Assembly (NCBI GenBank): GCA_036971475.1
Contig: JBAIZL010000006.1
Span: forward strand, 64,432,398-64,496,397
DNA length: 64,000 bases
Direction: 5' to 3'
Origin: Prosapia bicincta
Taxonomy: Eukaryota > Arthropoda > Insecta > Hemiptera > Cercopidae
Shown here: positions 22,750-34,589 of the stretch, in pieces
Layout: the number at the start of each line of letters is the position of its first letter
Position numbering within the stretch: the first letter of the stretch is position 1
Notes under the pieces: model-generated
Told to the model about the DNA's origin: nothing
What the model saw: only the letters and a program-made list of their open reading frames with translations
The model's database searches: none
Position numbers and translations under genes: made by a program

Positions 22750-23385
22750 ACATTTGCTACAAAGTCTCAAGTCACCAAAATAATACACAATTTGTAACTG
22801 TGAAGTCTACATCAACTAGGCCACGAAACCAATCGTACTGGCTAAGTCCTGAATTGATTACTCCGTGACATGAATGCGATAAAAACATTTGAGAAGAATA
22901 AAAGATAGCGAAAAGAAAACGGAAATCCTTTTTCCTTCGGCCAAGTGCAAAAAGATATCGGAATTATTTGGAGAACCTCTAAAGATTATGTGAAACCCCC
23001 ACACTCACTAATCCAACATCAAACCTACGACCCCCGAATTCGGTAGCTAACAACAGTGAAAAATACAAAAGGTTTGTGTGACGATCCTCCCGTGTCTAGC
23101 TTCAAGGGGCTGAACTTTGCTATACGGCTTGGATTGGTAACCGGCTAGAATGAAAAAAGAGCTCCAACCAGAACCAACGCATTCGATCGCTTTTTTCAGA
23201 ACTATTTAGGACTAATAAAATAACATTGTTTCCTATAGCGCGATGTATGTCTTGCTTTTAGTTCGTTTAGGATACCATCTGGAAGATTGATTCTTGTGGG
23301 CCTAGTAGCCTATGTAGGATCAACCCCCTTACTTTACGTTTAGAACCTCGTCGGTCCACTGGTAGATGCTCCAATGAAAGGCAGC
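22750..23385. other. No recognisable gene
   Basis: Moderate GC; no supported domain. Confidence 0.4.
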
Positions 23386-23387
23386 TT

Positions 23388-23465
23388 AGGTTAAGTTTGG
23401 GTTAGGTTAGGTTTGGATTAGGTTAGGTTTGGGTTAGGTTAGGTTTGGTTAGATTAGGTTACGTT
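23388..23465. repeat. TTAGG-like interstitial tract
   Basis: Six or so GGTTAGGTTAGGTTTGG-type words, resembling diverged insect (TTAGG)n telomere repeats or the GTTAGGTTAGGTT words common in insect genomes. Confidence 0.8.
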
Positions 23466-23469
23466 TCTA

Positions 23470-24550
23470 TAGCTTTTCCTGAGTTAACCCCAAGGCTCAT
23501 ACTTCCCGGTTTACCAATTCCCAAAAACAGATTGCAGCTTACTAGTATACTTGATTTCGGGTAGAATTACGGTTTGCAATGCGCCTGGGAAAACCGACTG
23601 CCGTAAGCACTTTCGAATTCTGAACGGAATTTTAGTGGGCTGTGGTTTAGTATCGTTTAATAATTCTGCGTTTAGCGCTTTGTATGCGGTTGACGCTATT
23701 ACATCGGGCAAACAGGAGAGCTCTGGGCGGAAATTCACAACACAAACTACATACGATATTATATACGATACCGGTTATCAAACAGTCTCGCGTGACACAG
23801 CCATTATCGAGTCAGCCTTTACTGGGACGTTGCCATGGTCATTTGTCATACTTCATATGATACTATCTGAATAAAAGTCCCAAACATATTGGTATAATCA
23901 TTCAACGTATCAAGCTAATGACAGAACAACTAACGTTTCGTAAATGATAGTTTCGGGGTGAATATTATTAATATCAGATTTTTAAAAATAATTTCAAACG
24001 TTTATTATGATTTGAGTTATATTTTAGGTCAGATTGGATTCCTGTCGATCATAGGATCTCGTATCGTAGGATAGGTTTGTCACGTTGCTCTCGTCTAAAT
24101 TGCAACTTAGCTCTTCTGGAAACTTTAAGTCTTCTTCGGGCAAGAAAGCCTCTAAAGGATAATAGTATTATACATGTTACTATAAAAGGCCGTAAATTGG
24201 TAGATTTTAGGAATTAGCAACATCGGTTGGTAAATACAAGGGTTTAAACAATTAGAAAAAAATTTTCAGGTTTCTCAATGTAGTCATGTTTTGTGAAGTT
24301 GAGATGATCTTACACAGACATAACATCTAACCTACAAATTTTTCATAAACAACACATAAATAACCGACGCTACACAACCGAACAATACGAAATATACAGA
24401 CACTTCAAACTACATCCGACACACATACTCAATACACAATTACATTACAACTCACACGTTTTGACATCATAACTCCTAATACTCACAAAATAAACCCACA
24501 CCACCATAATATCCCACTCCCAACCCAACACCCTGATCTACGTAAACCTT
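23470..24550. other. Unassigned; one 107-codon frame
   Basis: The plus-strand frame 23551-23874 is in moderately GC-rich DNA but shows no family motif, no good splice sites and an overlapping antisense frame. I do not call it a gene. Confidence 0.35.
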
Positions 24551-24720
24551 GAGATCAGTTACAGTCTGAGTTGACAATGGGACACATCTCCCAAAACGGC
24601 CGTCCTCAACAAATATCAGTAAGTGCTACTATAGGCAAGTTTATTAATATTTACAAGTGTTTAGTGAAAACTATTAGCTCACGTGAAAATGGAATCATCA
24701 AATATAAAAAGTACACTTAT
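24550..24720 (+). repeat. Interspersed repeat C, copy 1, hammerhead-like core lost
   Basis: It shares with 37870-38015 a GGACGGCCGT...GGGACACATCTCCC block (inverted there) and a tail TTTACAAGTGTTTAGTGA...GCTCACGTGAA. In the block, stem II (GGGA/UCCC) and GAAACGGCCGUC with an ideal GUC cleavage triplet resemble a hammerhead. Stem I GUUGA/UCAAC is also present. But the core reads CAAUGG in place of CUGAUGA. Confidence 0.55.
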
Positions 24721-24724
24721 TAAA

Positions 24725-26160
24725 CTCACTAATAATAATGAAAACCAAGTAGCTATATGCTGAAGAAGCGTAATTCGATAAAGTTTATACATCTGAACTT
24801 AATAATGAACAAAGCATATAACACAACCTGTCCCTTTAACATTACTATTTTCCTAATATTAAAGGTGTTATGTATGTATAAAATGCCCTACTCTCGAACA
24901 TCAGGAAAATATTGCTTTCAAAGGTATTCATACGCTGTAAGCTTTTACTCTATTTCAAAGGTAACCTATTACCTATTGACGAAGCTATCTCGTCACTTAA
25001 ACGTGTTTAGGGAGCATATCACAAATCGCTTTCTTGTCATCGATTTTTGTCGTTGCTTGAAGACACTAAGTCGTTTTGTTTGTTGAATGTTTAGTCTGCT
25101 TGACCCTTGTTAATGTAATAAAGTCTCCATGCTTCAGATAAGCACGTCCAACACTTTCTTCATGTCTAGACAATTGTATTTTAGCGCAACACAGTTTAGT
25201 AGCTGTGATTCCTTGCCGCGACGAATTAACTCATGCCTCTAGATGGCTCGGATTGCGAATAATAAAATCCACCGTGAGTTTAAATACTCAGTATAAAATC
25301 TTATTTAACCTTTAATGAACTAAATTAATTATTATTGTATTTTATGAATTAAATTAAATTCCTAAATGTATAACCTTTATATTTAAATTTTACTAGGCAG
25401 GCTCTTGTTAAGAAATGAATCAAATAAATATATTCAGTTAACATTTAGTTAACTGAATTGAATATATGATATTTCCGTTATAGTAAAATATTTAAAACAT
25501 AACCTCTAAATTCGATGAAAACAGCTGTTGCTTAAAATCATATGTTATAGGTGAGGATACTCGTATAACCGACCCCCTATAAAGACGTTTACGCTTGTTG
25601 AGTGTCGCAATATAACGTACCGATGCGCCTAAGCGAGATTACACTTCAAAAATCTTACAATTCACTGAATTTTAATTCAAATTTAATTTCATGATGCGAA
25701 AACGATGCACTGAATCTAGAATACTGATACACTCGTATGAACACTTTATATGCTGTTCATATATATATATATATGATTAAATGGTTTTTAATTAAATTAT
25801 ATTAAAATAGTAAGAAATATTTTTAAAAAATTAAGTTAATTGCTACTAAGGTCACGAGCGTATAATTTTGTTTTATAATTACAATTAATATAAACGTGTA
25901 TAAAAATATGACAGAATTAAGTACCAAAATATAAAGCGAATTTACTTGCAATTTTCAATTTTCCCTTCTATACAATATATGGTGTTGGACTATTATTTTT
26001 GTTTGTTACTATTTATGCACACCATTTGCTTTCTAATTTATGAAGCTGATGGTGATCTATAATTTCTCATTCTATCCATCTCTTGTATTGCTTCGTTATT
26101 GCAAGAACTCTTTCTCTTATTATTTCATATAGTACATCTATATATAGATCTTTAAGTTAT
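24725..26160. other. No recognisable gene
   Basis: A short palindrome ATTCAGTTAAC/GTTAACTGAAT lies at 25428-25465 and a (TA)n at 25758-25775. A 109-codon frame (24757-25086) has no domain. Confidence 0.4.
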
Positions 26161-26164
26161 AGTG

Positions 26165-26470
26165 TAATATGTACGGAAAAGTTGGCTCAGTGCCAAAGTA
26201 CTGGATTTAAACATGTCATTCAAGTCGAATCAGACCAAGACATGAACTTAATTTAATTTATTGATGAATTATTTTTTTAAAAACTGTATAAACATCAATT
26301 GTCATCCACTACTGGTTTAAAAAAAATGTATTTGAACTTGATTGAGTGAATAAAAACTTGTTTCATTACCAAATAAAAGTTTATACAAGATAGGGTTTAT
26401 ATATAAGGAGAGTGTGAGCTAATAAAAAGAATTGATAACAGATCATAAGATCCCAGTTCTCCTGCGACTG
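26165..26470 (+). repeat. SINE family A copy with tRNA-derived head
   Basis: Box A-like GTTGGCTCAGTGCC (about 26182) and box B-like CAAGTCGAATCAG (about 26221) are followed by the family tail: CAATTGTCATCCACTACTGG, TTTGAACTTGATTGAGTGAATAAA, and AGAGTGTGAGCTAATAAAAAGAATTGA. The tail is shared with four other copies in the window. Confidence 0.75.
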
Positions 26471-26745
26471 GAAGGATAAAGAATGGTGGACGTAACTTCT
26501 TAACCATGTTTCATCGTTTTCAAAAGATGTGTTTAAATGACGCTTTCAGGTTGTGTTACAGCACTTAGTTATATGAGGTCTTGAAGCGCCTTATGCACCG
26601 GTTGAGATTAGGTCTACTTAAGAGATGAGCGCCATAACCTTATATCCCACGTTAGGCTGTTTTTACATTAGCCCTCTCTATAATAAAAATTCTTTGTTCC
26701 TTAATACTGATATTATTATTAATGGCCCTTTATACCAGCATAAAT
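26470..26745. other. No recognisable feature
   Basis: Unassigned AT-rich DNA. Confidence 0.4.
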
Positions 26746-26749
26746 TAGG

Positions 26750-26990
26750 AGAGCCAGGGTATAGCTGGCTTAGGACCATGTTATGAGAGCGCTAATGTCG
26801 GCCCAATCTGGCAATGACACTACCGTGGAGCAAATTATACGATCGACATTGGTCGGCGAGTTCGTGTTAACTTGGCGTTGAGCATCGCCAACGCGACCTG
26901 CCGAGCGCTGCTAGCGCGGGGTACAGAGCGCGAACCAATTTTACGTAGCGCTACCAACGCTCTCACAGTTGCAACTGAGTAGTGAGTTGT
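26750..26990. other. CpG-rich block, unassigned
   Basis: Unusually dense CG and GCGC words (GCGCTGCTAGCGCGGGG). No frame or splice sites. Short words recur in the CpG block at about 31430-31580 (GCGCGAAC, AGCGTTGG), so both may be one old repeat family. Confidence 0.35.
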
Positions 26991-26994
26991 GGAA

Positions 26995-29540
26995 TATCAT
27001 GTACGATACTATTATAGATTTGAAATATAAACAGAATTTTGTTCCTTTCTTATTATAAAAACATTTCATTTCAATAACTACTTCGGTCTTTATTCTTATG
27101 TCTGCGATGTAAATGTATACTGTATTATGTAACAACGTATAAAATCAATTTTAACTAACTAGATGTTGAAACAGGGGCGGCTTCAAAATTTATTTTTTGG
27201 GTAGACACAGTATAGGGGAGTCGAGGTGGCCGGGGTGTGGGAGTCTAAGACCCTCCTCCAGAAATTGTTTAAAATTTAATTGGTATGTGTTAAGGGCATT
27301 TTACTTTCAGGTCAAATAGATATAATAAATTAAACAAATGAGCGATTATTTGCTATTTTATTGTTGCTTGCTGCATTCTTAATTTCCCTATAATATTATG
27401 AGCATTTTTTAAATCTCATTTATATATAATTTATGTTTTTAGATTTTTGACAGTTAAGGAGGATTTTAACAATATAAAAAAATTGGGTAAGCCCGCTGGA
27501 ACAACTAGATGACTAATTATTTGTCGTAATCACACATGATCAACGTTCTACATGTTGAAGACTATTGATTAAAGTTATATCTTATATTTTTATAAGATAA
27601 ATAATGTTCTGCGAGTCAAGCATTGACATTTATTAATATATTGGCAAAGTTTCTATAACATATTCGTTACCATCTTTAGGCGTGTTCAAACCGCTTAGCG
27701 CCTTGTTTTCCGGGGCATCAACTCGACGGTATTAGCGCTCGTATAACATGACCCTTAGCGGAGTCATACGGTACTTATAAGCGACACAAAAATATTTATC
27801 GTCACCGGGGACCTAGAACTCTATCCCCTAGCACTCATCCTCCGACGATGACAGTCATATCGAAAAAAGATCGTCGAAGAACACAAGAAACAATCTGTGA
27901 AGACGGTTTGTACAAAATGGGAATGTAAACACAACGCAACTACCGCAAATTTCTCTACGGTAAATATGCTTTTCTATAATTGAGTGAGTTTATGAAATCC
28001 AGAAGGAAAAGGCGATTCTATACAATAAACTCAAACTTAATAAACGGAAAATAAATGTATGTACATTTGTAAAGCCAATAAATTTATGTAAATTCAATAA
28101 AGTAATAAAAGTTTCTGGTTTTGCCGGGCTTCTGTGAGTTTGATATTCTATTCGTCAAATTTATTGCAGCCATGAAAATGTCGTAATGTTTGAAAGCAAA
28201 TTTATTTTAAATATGTTTTAAATTTGTATAGAAAACAACTCTTTTATAATTGATAAAATCTTCTTTTACAGAATTTAAAATGTATTTTAAAATAAAGACA
28301 TGGTAAAATAAAATTCCCGCCTGTTAATATAGTTAAAAATCATCCCTGCTAATCGTACTGTGGCAACCACGTCTTGTCACTTTTAGGAAAATGTCAGATG
28401 TGATTCGGACTATGAAAATAATTAATTGTAAATTAGAATAGAAATTAAAACTGTTTGTAAATACCATAGCGTCAAAATAAACAGTACTGAAACAATTGTA
28501 AGATTTTATTTTATATAATTTTATTGTATTTATTTAGTTTTACAAACACATACAAGTAAAAAGAAACTAAATAGGTTAGACTCGGGTATAAACATGTTCT
28601 ATACGAACTCCGTTCAATTTGTGGCAACACTCGCACCGCTCTTGAAGGTTTTGCATTATTTTGATGAAGAGGTTGTTTTACGCTCGTTATACACATGGTT
28701 ATTTTTTCTTGTAACTGGACGATGGTGGTTGGAGGGTTTTAAACAACACCGTTACTAGGTGTTGTAAATTGCTCCTGAAAACGTAATGCAGTGTGTGACA
28801 AACTTGGCGCAAACGCACGTTCAATTCAAAATGAGCGAAAATTATGCTCTACGTTAAAAATTTTCTCTGCAGTAGTTAGTACCATGTTAGAAAACACTAA
28901 CCTCAAATAGAATGCGTTAACAAGAATACGTTGCAATAACCAAATGTAGGCAAAAGACGACTACAGCTGATTCAGTTTCAGATATTGTTTATTTTGGCGC
29001 ATACGTCGAAACTTGTTATGAAGGAAGGGCTAGATAGGTAATCGTGCTGGAGACAAAAGAAGCGAGCTAACAGTCAGAAGTGGGGACAAACATCTGGTCC
29101 TTTGTACCGCAAAAATTGTGTCGTAAAGTAGAATTAGAGAAGTAAACGTGCCTTTGTTTAGATATAAATAGTTTTCTACACACAAGTAATTCGCTAAGCA
29201 CAGTACATTTCACAACAATGAGCTGTGAAGAAAAACCTAAACTAGGATTGTTAGACACAAAATTCGACAAATATTCTGCTTTGAAGAAGACGAGCACACA
29301 GATTGACGCAAATATATAACCCGCTAAAAGTAAATAAAATTTTTAAAATTTTCAAGTTAATCAAAATGTTTCAACATTTTTCTAGGAATGACGTCAAAAC
29401 AAGTAACAGTGAGATCCAGACGCACACATGGGAGAAATCTACCAAACGTAAGAGACAAATGTAACAGAATCCGCTCAGGAGACTTAAAAGGCTTGTATTC
29501 TTGCGGATATGCCATTGAGATGTTTAGCGTCTCTCAAGTT
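26995..29540. other. No recognisable gene
   Basis: AT-rich; GC rises around 27680-27860 without coding evidence. A small hairpin AACACC/GGTGTT lies at about 28745-28770. Confidence 0.4.
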
Positions 29541-29544
29541 TTAA

Positions 29545-29970
29545 ACTTCGGTATAATTTTAGTCGAAATTAAAAAATATAAATTAAACTTAGTAAAAACA
29601 AGTAATATAAACTAACTAATATAAATAAAGTAACATAACCTAAGCGTTAAAACAGCTGTTCTACCCCTATAACATAAAATTAGCGGTTTTATGAAATCAT
29701 ATGGTATCACTTATGCTAAGCCAAATGGGACGAAAGAACTATATTGCATACCTTGCCCCTTTTGTAAAAAGTTTTTTCCCTTATTAAACTAAAATTATTT
29801 AATTAATTAATTATATTTTAAAATACTGTATTAATATCAAGTGTCATCCACTACGGGTTCTAAAATAATGAATTTCAACTTGACTGGATGAATAAAACGT
29901 ATTTTATTAACGAGTGAAAATTTGAACAAGGAGAGGGTGAACTAATAGAAGGAATTGAAAAATACAGATA
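29545..29970 (+). repeat. SINE family A copy, AACAGCTG subtype
   Basis: AAAACAGCTGTTCTACC, then ATCATATGG, GCATACCTTG and the tail ATCAAGTGTCATCCACTACGGG, CAACTTGACTGGATGAATAAA, GGTGAACTAATAGAAGGAATTG. Opposite orientation to the 20.0 and 37.2 kb copies. Confidence 0.8.
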
Positions 29971-30461
29971 TTGCGAATAATTTATTACTTTAGTGTAAAA
30001 ATGTTTGATTAATAATATTCTACTACTTTTGTAACGTGTGTATTTACTAAAAGGAATTTAAAGGTGATGTTATGGGACGATGTGACAGCTATTGACTATG
30101 TCATCGATTTCTTACGAGACCTATTTTATTTAATAACACTGCAATTTTTATTTAGTTTTAGTTACTTTAATTAGTTTAATTTAATCCTTTAAGTGTAGTG
30201 TTAGCATTTATCTTTTTACTATAACAACCTAGGTTGTGTTTAGTACTACGTTTGTAACAGTAGTTTGTACTTTAGATATGCATTTAGTTAGTTATAAGAA
30301 TTATTGTCGGCAATGATAACCTTATTGGTGTTTCGCAAAGACAGAAAAAAATAAAATTAAAAAATTAATTACAGAAACACACAAGACACTATTGTATATG
30401 AATTATAATGAAACAATTCTTTAATTTTGTAGTACATTACTGAAACTTAATTATCACTTTA

Positions 30462-30605
30462 ACATTAGTTTATGACTATCCGAACTTTATATTTTGTAAG
30501 AGAAGACACTGATGAAGATAACCACGGAGCGATCGAAAACGTTCTGTCTCAGTAAGCTTTTACAAATTTACAAAATATAAAGTTCGAATAGTCTTAAACT
30601 AATGT
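30462..30605. repeat. Inverted repeat FB6 with hammerhead in the loop
   Basis: ACATTAGTTTATGACTATCC...TATTTTGTAA is mirrored on the right with two differences. The hammerhead motif occupies the unpaired loop rather than the arm. A diverged relative of the same motif lies near 30810-30880 on the minus strand with core CUGGUGA. Confidence 0.85.
30504..30549 (+). ncRNA. Hammerhead ribozyme motif, loop of FB6
   Basis: Stem I AGACA (30504-30508) with UGUCU (30545-30549), five perfect pairs. Core CTGATGA at 30509-30515. Stem II is short: GAU (30517-30519) with AUC (30532-30534). GAAA at 30535-30538. Stem III AA/UU around CG. C30544 is the cleavage-site base (UUC). Core fully conserved. Confidence 0.6.
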
Positions 30606-30609
30606 AGAA

Positions 30610-32265
30610 ACAATTCTCTATAGCCTGTATAACGTAAGATTATATATCAAATACATCAACAGTATTAAGCCTATTATTGTTGTAACTTTAGCTAAGATAT
30701 ATTATGAAACTTTTAATAGTGTTGAATTTTGTCTCCGTGACGATTGATGAAACTTTATGTTTGAACGAAACAAATTAAAGCTTGGCAAACTTTTACTTTA
30801 AATAAATATATGAGGCACACATTGAGACAAAAACGCTTTCGATAGCATTGAGCGACCGTCACCAGTGTCCAAACTACCAGACAAATGTTCAGACAAACGT
30901 GAAACCTTTAAGTTTAAACTTAGTGAAATTACGACTTGCCGAACTTAATTAAAGTAAAGTTATAAAACACTAACTCCGACATAATGTTTTCTAAAGCTTT
31001 AAGTTACATTAATAGATCACTTAGTCCGATCGAAAACAAGAAGTTTCGTCAGTAAGAGTTTATAAATTCACTTGATTATAAGTTTTGAAAGTTGTAACTT
31101 CAAAGTTCAAACGTAGATTTAATAGTCTTAAGGGTCAAATAATCGCGTCTATATTTTTTTTTATAACAGTAATAATAAGTTTGTTCTGGTTTTTTCAAAT
31201 CAGTAGAAGTTGGAATAAAAACTATTTTAAGTAGACCTTATCCTCCCAAAACATTATCCTAATATTTTGAAATTTTCTGGAATTTAACTGCCAGAAAGGC
31301 TTTCTAGGTAAACGCTAATAGTTTTATAAAATATAAATCTGGTCAACTTAAAGTTTGTGCAATCTTCAAAAGAATACATTGTTTACTATCACAGACTGAC
31401 CTTTACACTACATTAGACACACTTACACACGCGCGCGTATTGTACAGCGCGAACATGGACTCGCGAAGAGCGTTGGCGGTAAACTAACATCGGGACGCAA
31501 TCGAGTACACTGCGCATATCTACTGCGTCGCTTAACTGCCGGCTCAAATTTGATAAATGGACAATCAATGCGGCGACAAATAGGCTTCGCTAAATGTGTA
31601 TTTCGGTATTAGGGGGACAGTACAACACTTATTTGCATAAAACGTGTATTAGTTCAAGAGAAATGCCATCGTTTAATACTCCATATTACACAGGTTTTAT
31701 ACACTCTTCCCGTAAGATTTGACAATCTGAGCACGTTCTTGTTTTTTATTGAGAAATCTAAATAACTACGGATGAATACGTTTGAATAAAAAAATTCGAA
31801 ACACGATATTGGAGGTCAGATTAAATTTCAGAAGGAATGTGTTAGAGCCTTATTGTTCACAAATTTCTCTCTTTAAGCCAATTTTCTTTCACTGCTAAAA
31901 ACTTCCTTGTGCTGAAAAGATAACAAAAGTTTATGGATAGCAATATGGTGATGTATCCATAGAACTTCCAGCCTTATAGACTTTAAATTTTTCCTCCAAG
32001 ATAAGACATTCGACCTCAAAAGGAAACTTGCAGTTGACTCCTCTTACAATTTTCATTTTGTATCGTTTGTACAGGTCCTTCTTAAGACTGATGCTTCCAT
32101 AGCCACTTTACACATTTACCACTAAATATTTCAACTGTTTATGGTTGAAATCAAGATATTTTTGGTTTACGCTAACGTTAATCAATACATGGGAACTCTA
32201 GTCTTACTGAACTATTAATTTCAAAATCTAATAGAAAAAACAACCTGAGAAATGGTAGTACGGCA
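30610..32265. other. No recognisable gene; CpG-rich patch at 31425-31580
   Basis: Mostly AT-rich. A CGCGCGCGT-containing patch and GC-rich words near 31.5 kb have no coding sign. Confidence 0.4.
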
Positions 32266-32269
32266 ACCC

Positions 32270-32830
32270 GCATTAACTAAAATTATTTGCAACTTGGTCA
32301 CTGTAAAAACTGTGCAAACAGTGTACTACTTGATTGGTTGACACCTTGATCATTTGAAAGAGCCCATATTAAAAGCTCTCTCTAGTTCAAATGTTATAAA
32401 TTTAGTATTCATCGGTCCTAAATACTCCATTAAAAATACTTTGAAACTTGGACAGATGAAAAACGGTACAAGCTTTGGATAACTTGATTAAAATTGACTA
32501 ACTCAGATGATAAATTCACACCTTGGTTATTTGAAAGAGACACGAAAAACCCTCTCCAAGAGGTCCAGATCATGCAGTACCATTTATCTATTTTAGTACC
32601 ATCATTCATTTAGAAAATTAAATACTCCATGAAAATTCCTTGCAACTTGGACAGTTTAAAATTGACCAATCAGACAAAACTTTATTGGTTGACACTGCTG
32701 TACTCTGCAGATTTATTGGTTAACTACCTGGCGATTTGAAATAGCCCTGAGTAAATATCCTACCCAAGAGTTTAGATGTTATACCATTCATCTGTCTAAA
32801 ATCTAGATTAAAAATATTTTGTTCTGGAAA
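32270..32830. repeat. Three diverged tandem units of about 190 bp
   Basis: Each unit runs through GCAACTTGG, TTGGTTGACAC, GATTTGAAAGAGCCC, CTCTCCAAGAG, ATACTCCAT. The units are strongly diverged, so this is an old tandem repeat. Confidence 0.7.
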
Positions 32831-32834
32831 TTTA

Positions 32835-33715
32835 GTATTAAATTTCTGTAATTTTTAGATAATCAGCTAATTTAACTATTATCACCAACTAAGGTCTGGA
32901 AAGGCTTGTGAATATTAAATTAAAACATAAAACAAATGACACAAAAATTAGGGAAAATATTATGGTATAATGTACATATGATCTGTCTAAAGTAGACCTA
33001 GTCTATGTTGATGACAAGAAAGTGAGTTACCCGTTACACCTCTTTATAAAAAAAAGTTAAATGGACACAGGGAAGGCTACTTAATACACAAAATGATCCA
33101 AGGGTATTGCTAAAAAGGTAAAATTAAGGCATGCATGCCCAAGGTAGGTTCCCTGAAGTAAATCAGCTCTGTAGTAGAAAGAAGAATGATATCTCCTCCT
33201 AACCCATATTTAATTGTAAAATTCTGGAACTACACGAAACGTAATAACATCTGAGAACATATAAGGATGAATATCAACATAAAAAATATAATGTGTATTT
33301 CTATCCTTACCAGCTTTTAAGGGTAGTGTGGAAGAATAGTTACAATATAAATTGAAGTAAAGAAACAAAGCTATCTTTTCCCAATACTGAGATTTGGATG
33401 GGGGCTATGGATCGCGAAGCTTTTAAAACCATTAAGCCGTAAAGCGGGCTCTACGAGATAATCTAGCAATTAAATTAAAGACTCAGTTACAAGATGTCAA
33501 TGTTTGGATCTTAAATGCAAGAGTTATTGCTTTGAAAGTCTTAAACTAAATTTGTACTTTCAAAGTTAAATTAACTTGTACAAGTTAAATTAATAATTAT
33601 TTCTTAATAGTAATAGATTTTGCTTTGTAGCTCTGACATGGATTTAGAGCTTGTTTCAGGTATGGGGGCTTCAAGGAAGTAATTTGACTTGCTCTGACGC
33701 AAGACCGCCATTGTA
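32835..33715. other. No recognisable gene
   Basis: AT-rich; no supportable feature. Confidence 0.4.
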
Positions 33716-33718
33716 ACT

Positions 33719-33810
33719 CGATGCGTTTAACCCCAGCGCTAGTGGATATCAAAACCCAAAGACACTCAAGTGCTTTGCCTAACAGACCACTCAGCTGGCT
33801 ATAAATACAT
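33719..33810 (-). repeat. tRNA-derived SINE-like fragment
   Basis: On the minus strand AGCTGAGTGGTCTGTTAGGC (box A-like) and GGGTTTTGATATCC (diverged box B) are at pol III spacing. Too diverged for a tRNA. Confidence 0.45.
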
Positions 33811-34058
33811 TCGCGTGTGCATTTATAAAGGTATTAAAAATGATCATATACAATAAGATCATGTGATACCAAAATGACACAAGAGACTAGCGTATTTTAA
33901 GGAAATTTGTTGTTTCAAAAACATTTACCCTCCCTTTATTATTTTTAATTATTCAATCCTTTTAACACAAAAACTTTTAAAATCGTTATATACATATCGA
34001 TTGCAAAACAATCATCTTCAATCACAGATTCTTGTAATAATTTCCTCTGAAAATCAAT

Positions 34059-34390
34059 GATAATATTGAAAAGAACCTCAATACCACAAAAATAACAAAA
34101 AAATACCAGTTACTTGAGATTAAATCCTTATGTACATTTCTATGACCATGTCATTATCAGCAGAGGGTCTTATTATAAAATTACAATCTAGCAAACAAGA
34201 AGTTATTTATTAGAGTGACCCTCTCTAGGTCACTCTGGTTTGTAACTTCCTGTTTGCTAGATTGTAATTTTGTAATAAGACCGTCTGATGATGATGAGGA
34301 CGTGGTCATCGAAATGAACATAAGGGTTTAATCTTAAGTAACTGGTATTATTTGTTATTTTTGTGGTAATGGGGTTCTTTCCAATATATT
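34059..34390. repeat. Foldback element FB7
   Basis: About 330 bp. Arms run from ATATTGAAAAGAACC to its complement and include AAATAACAAAAAAATACCAGTTAC. The centre is GAGTGACC/GGTCACTC. Both arms hold a hammerhead motif on opposite strands. A degraded copy lies at 35590-35800. The retroelement fragment at 34.6-35.5 kb sits between the two. Confidence 0.93.
34280..34327 (+). ncRNA. Hammerhead ribozyme motif, FB7 right arm
   Basis: Core CTGATGA (34285-34291). Stem II GAUGA (34293-34297) with UCAUC (34306-34310). GAAA at 34311-34314. Stem III AUG/CAU around AA. A34322 is the cleavage-site base. Stem I ACCGU/AGGGU has four pairs and one G-G mismatch. The left-arm partner (minus strand) keeps stem II AUGAC/GUCAU and AUG-UA-CAU, but its core is CUGCUGA, with the invariant A changed to C. 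Confidence 0.62.
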
Positions 34391-34589
34391 CATTGTAATA
34401 TGTTACATTGATTTTGGAAATAATTTATTACTTTCCTTTATAGTGGTATGATTAATCGAACCTTGGTCTCAACAATTTTTCATTGTGTAATAAAAAAATA
34501 TACACATTGAGTTTGATCACAAAACTCAAACTCATTTTCATTGTTTTTGATTACAAAAATATATATATTACATAAAAATATGTTTGATT

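Noticed and set aside
23551..23874. 107-codon frame in moderately GC-rich DNA
   Set aside because: No domain, no convincing splice sites and an equally long antisense frame.
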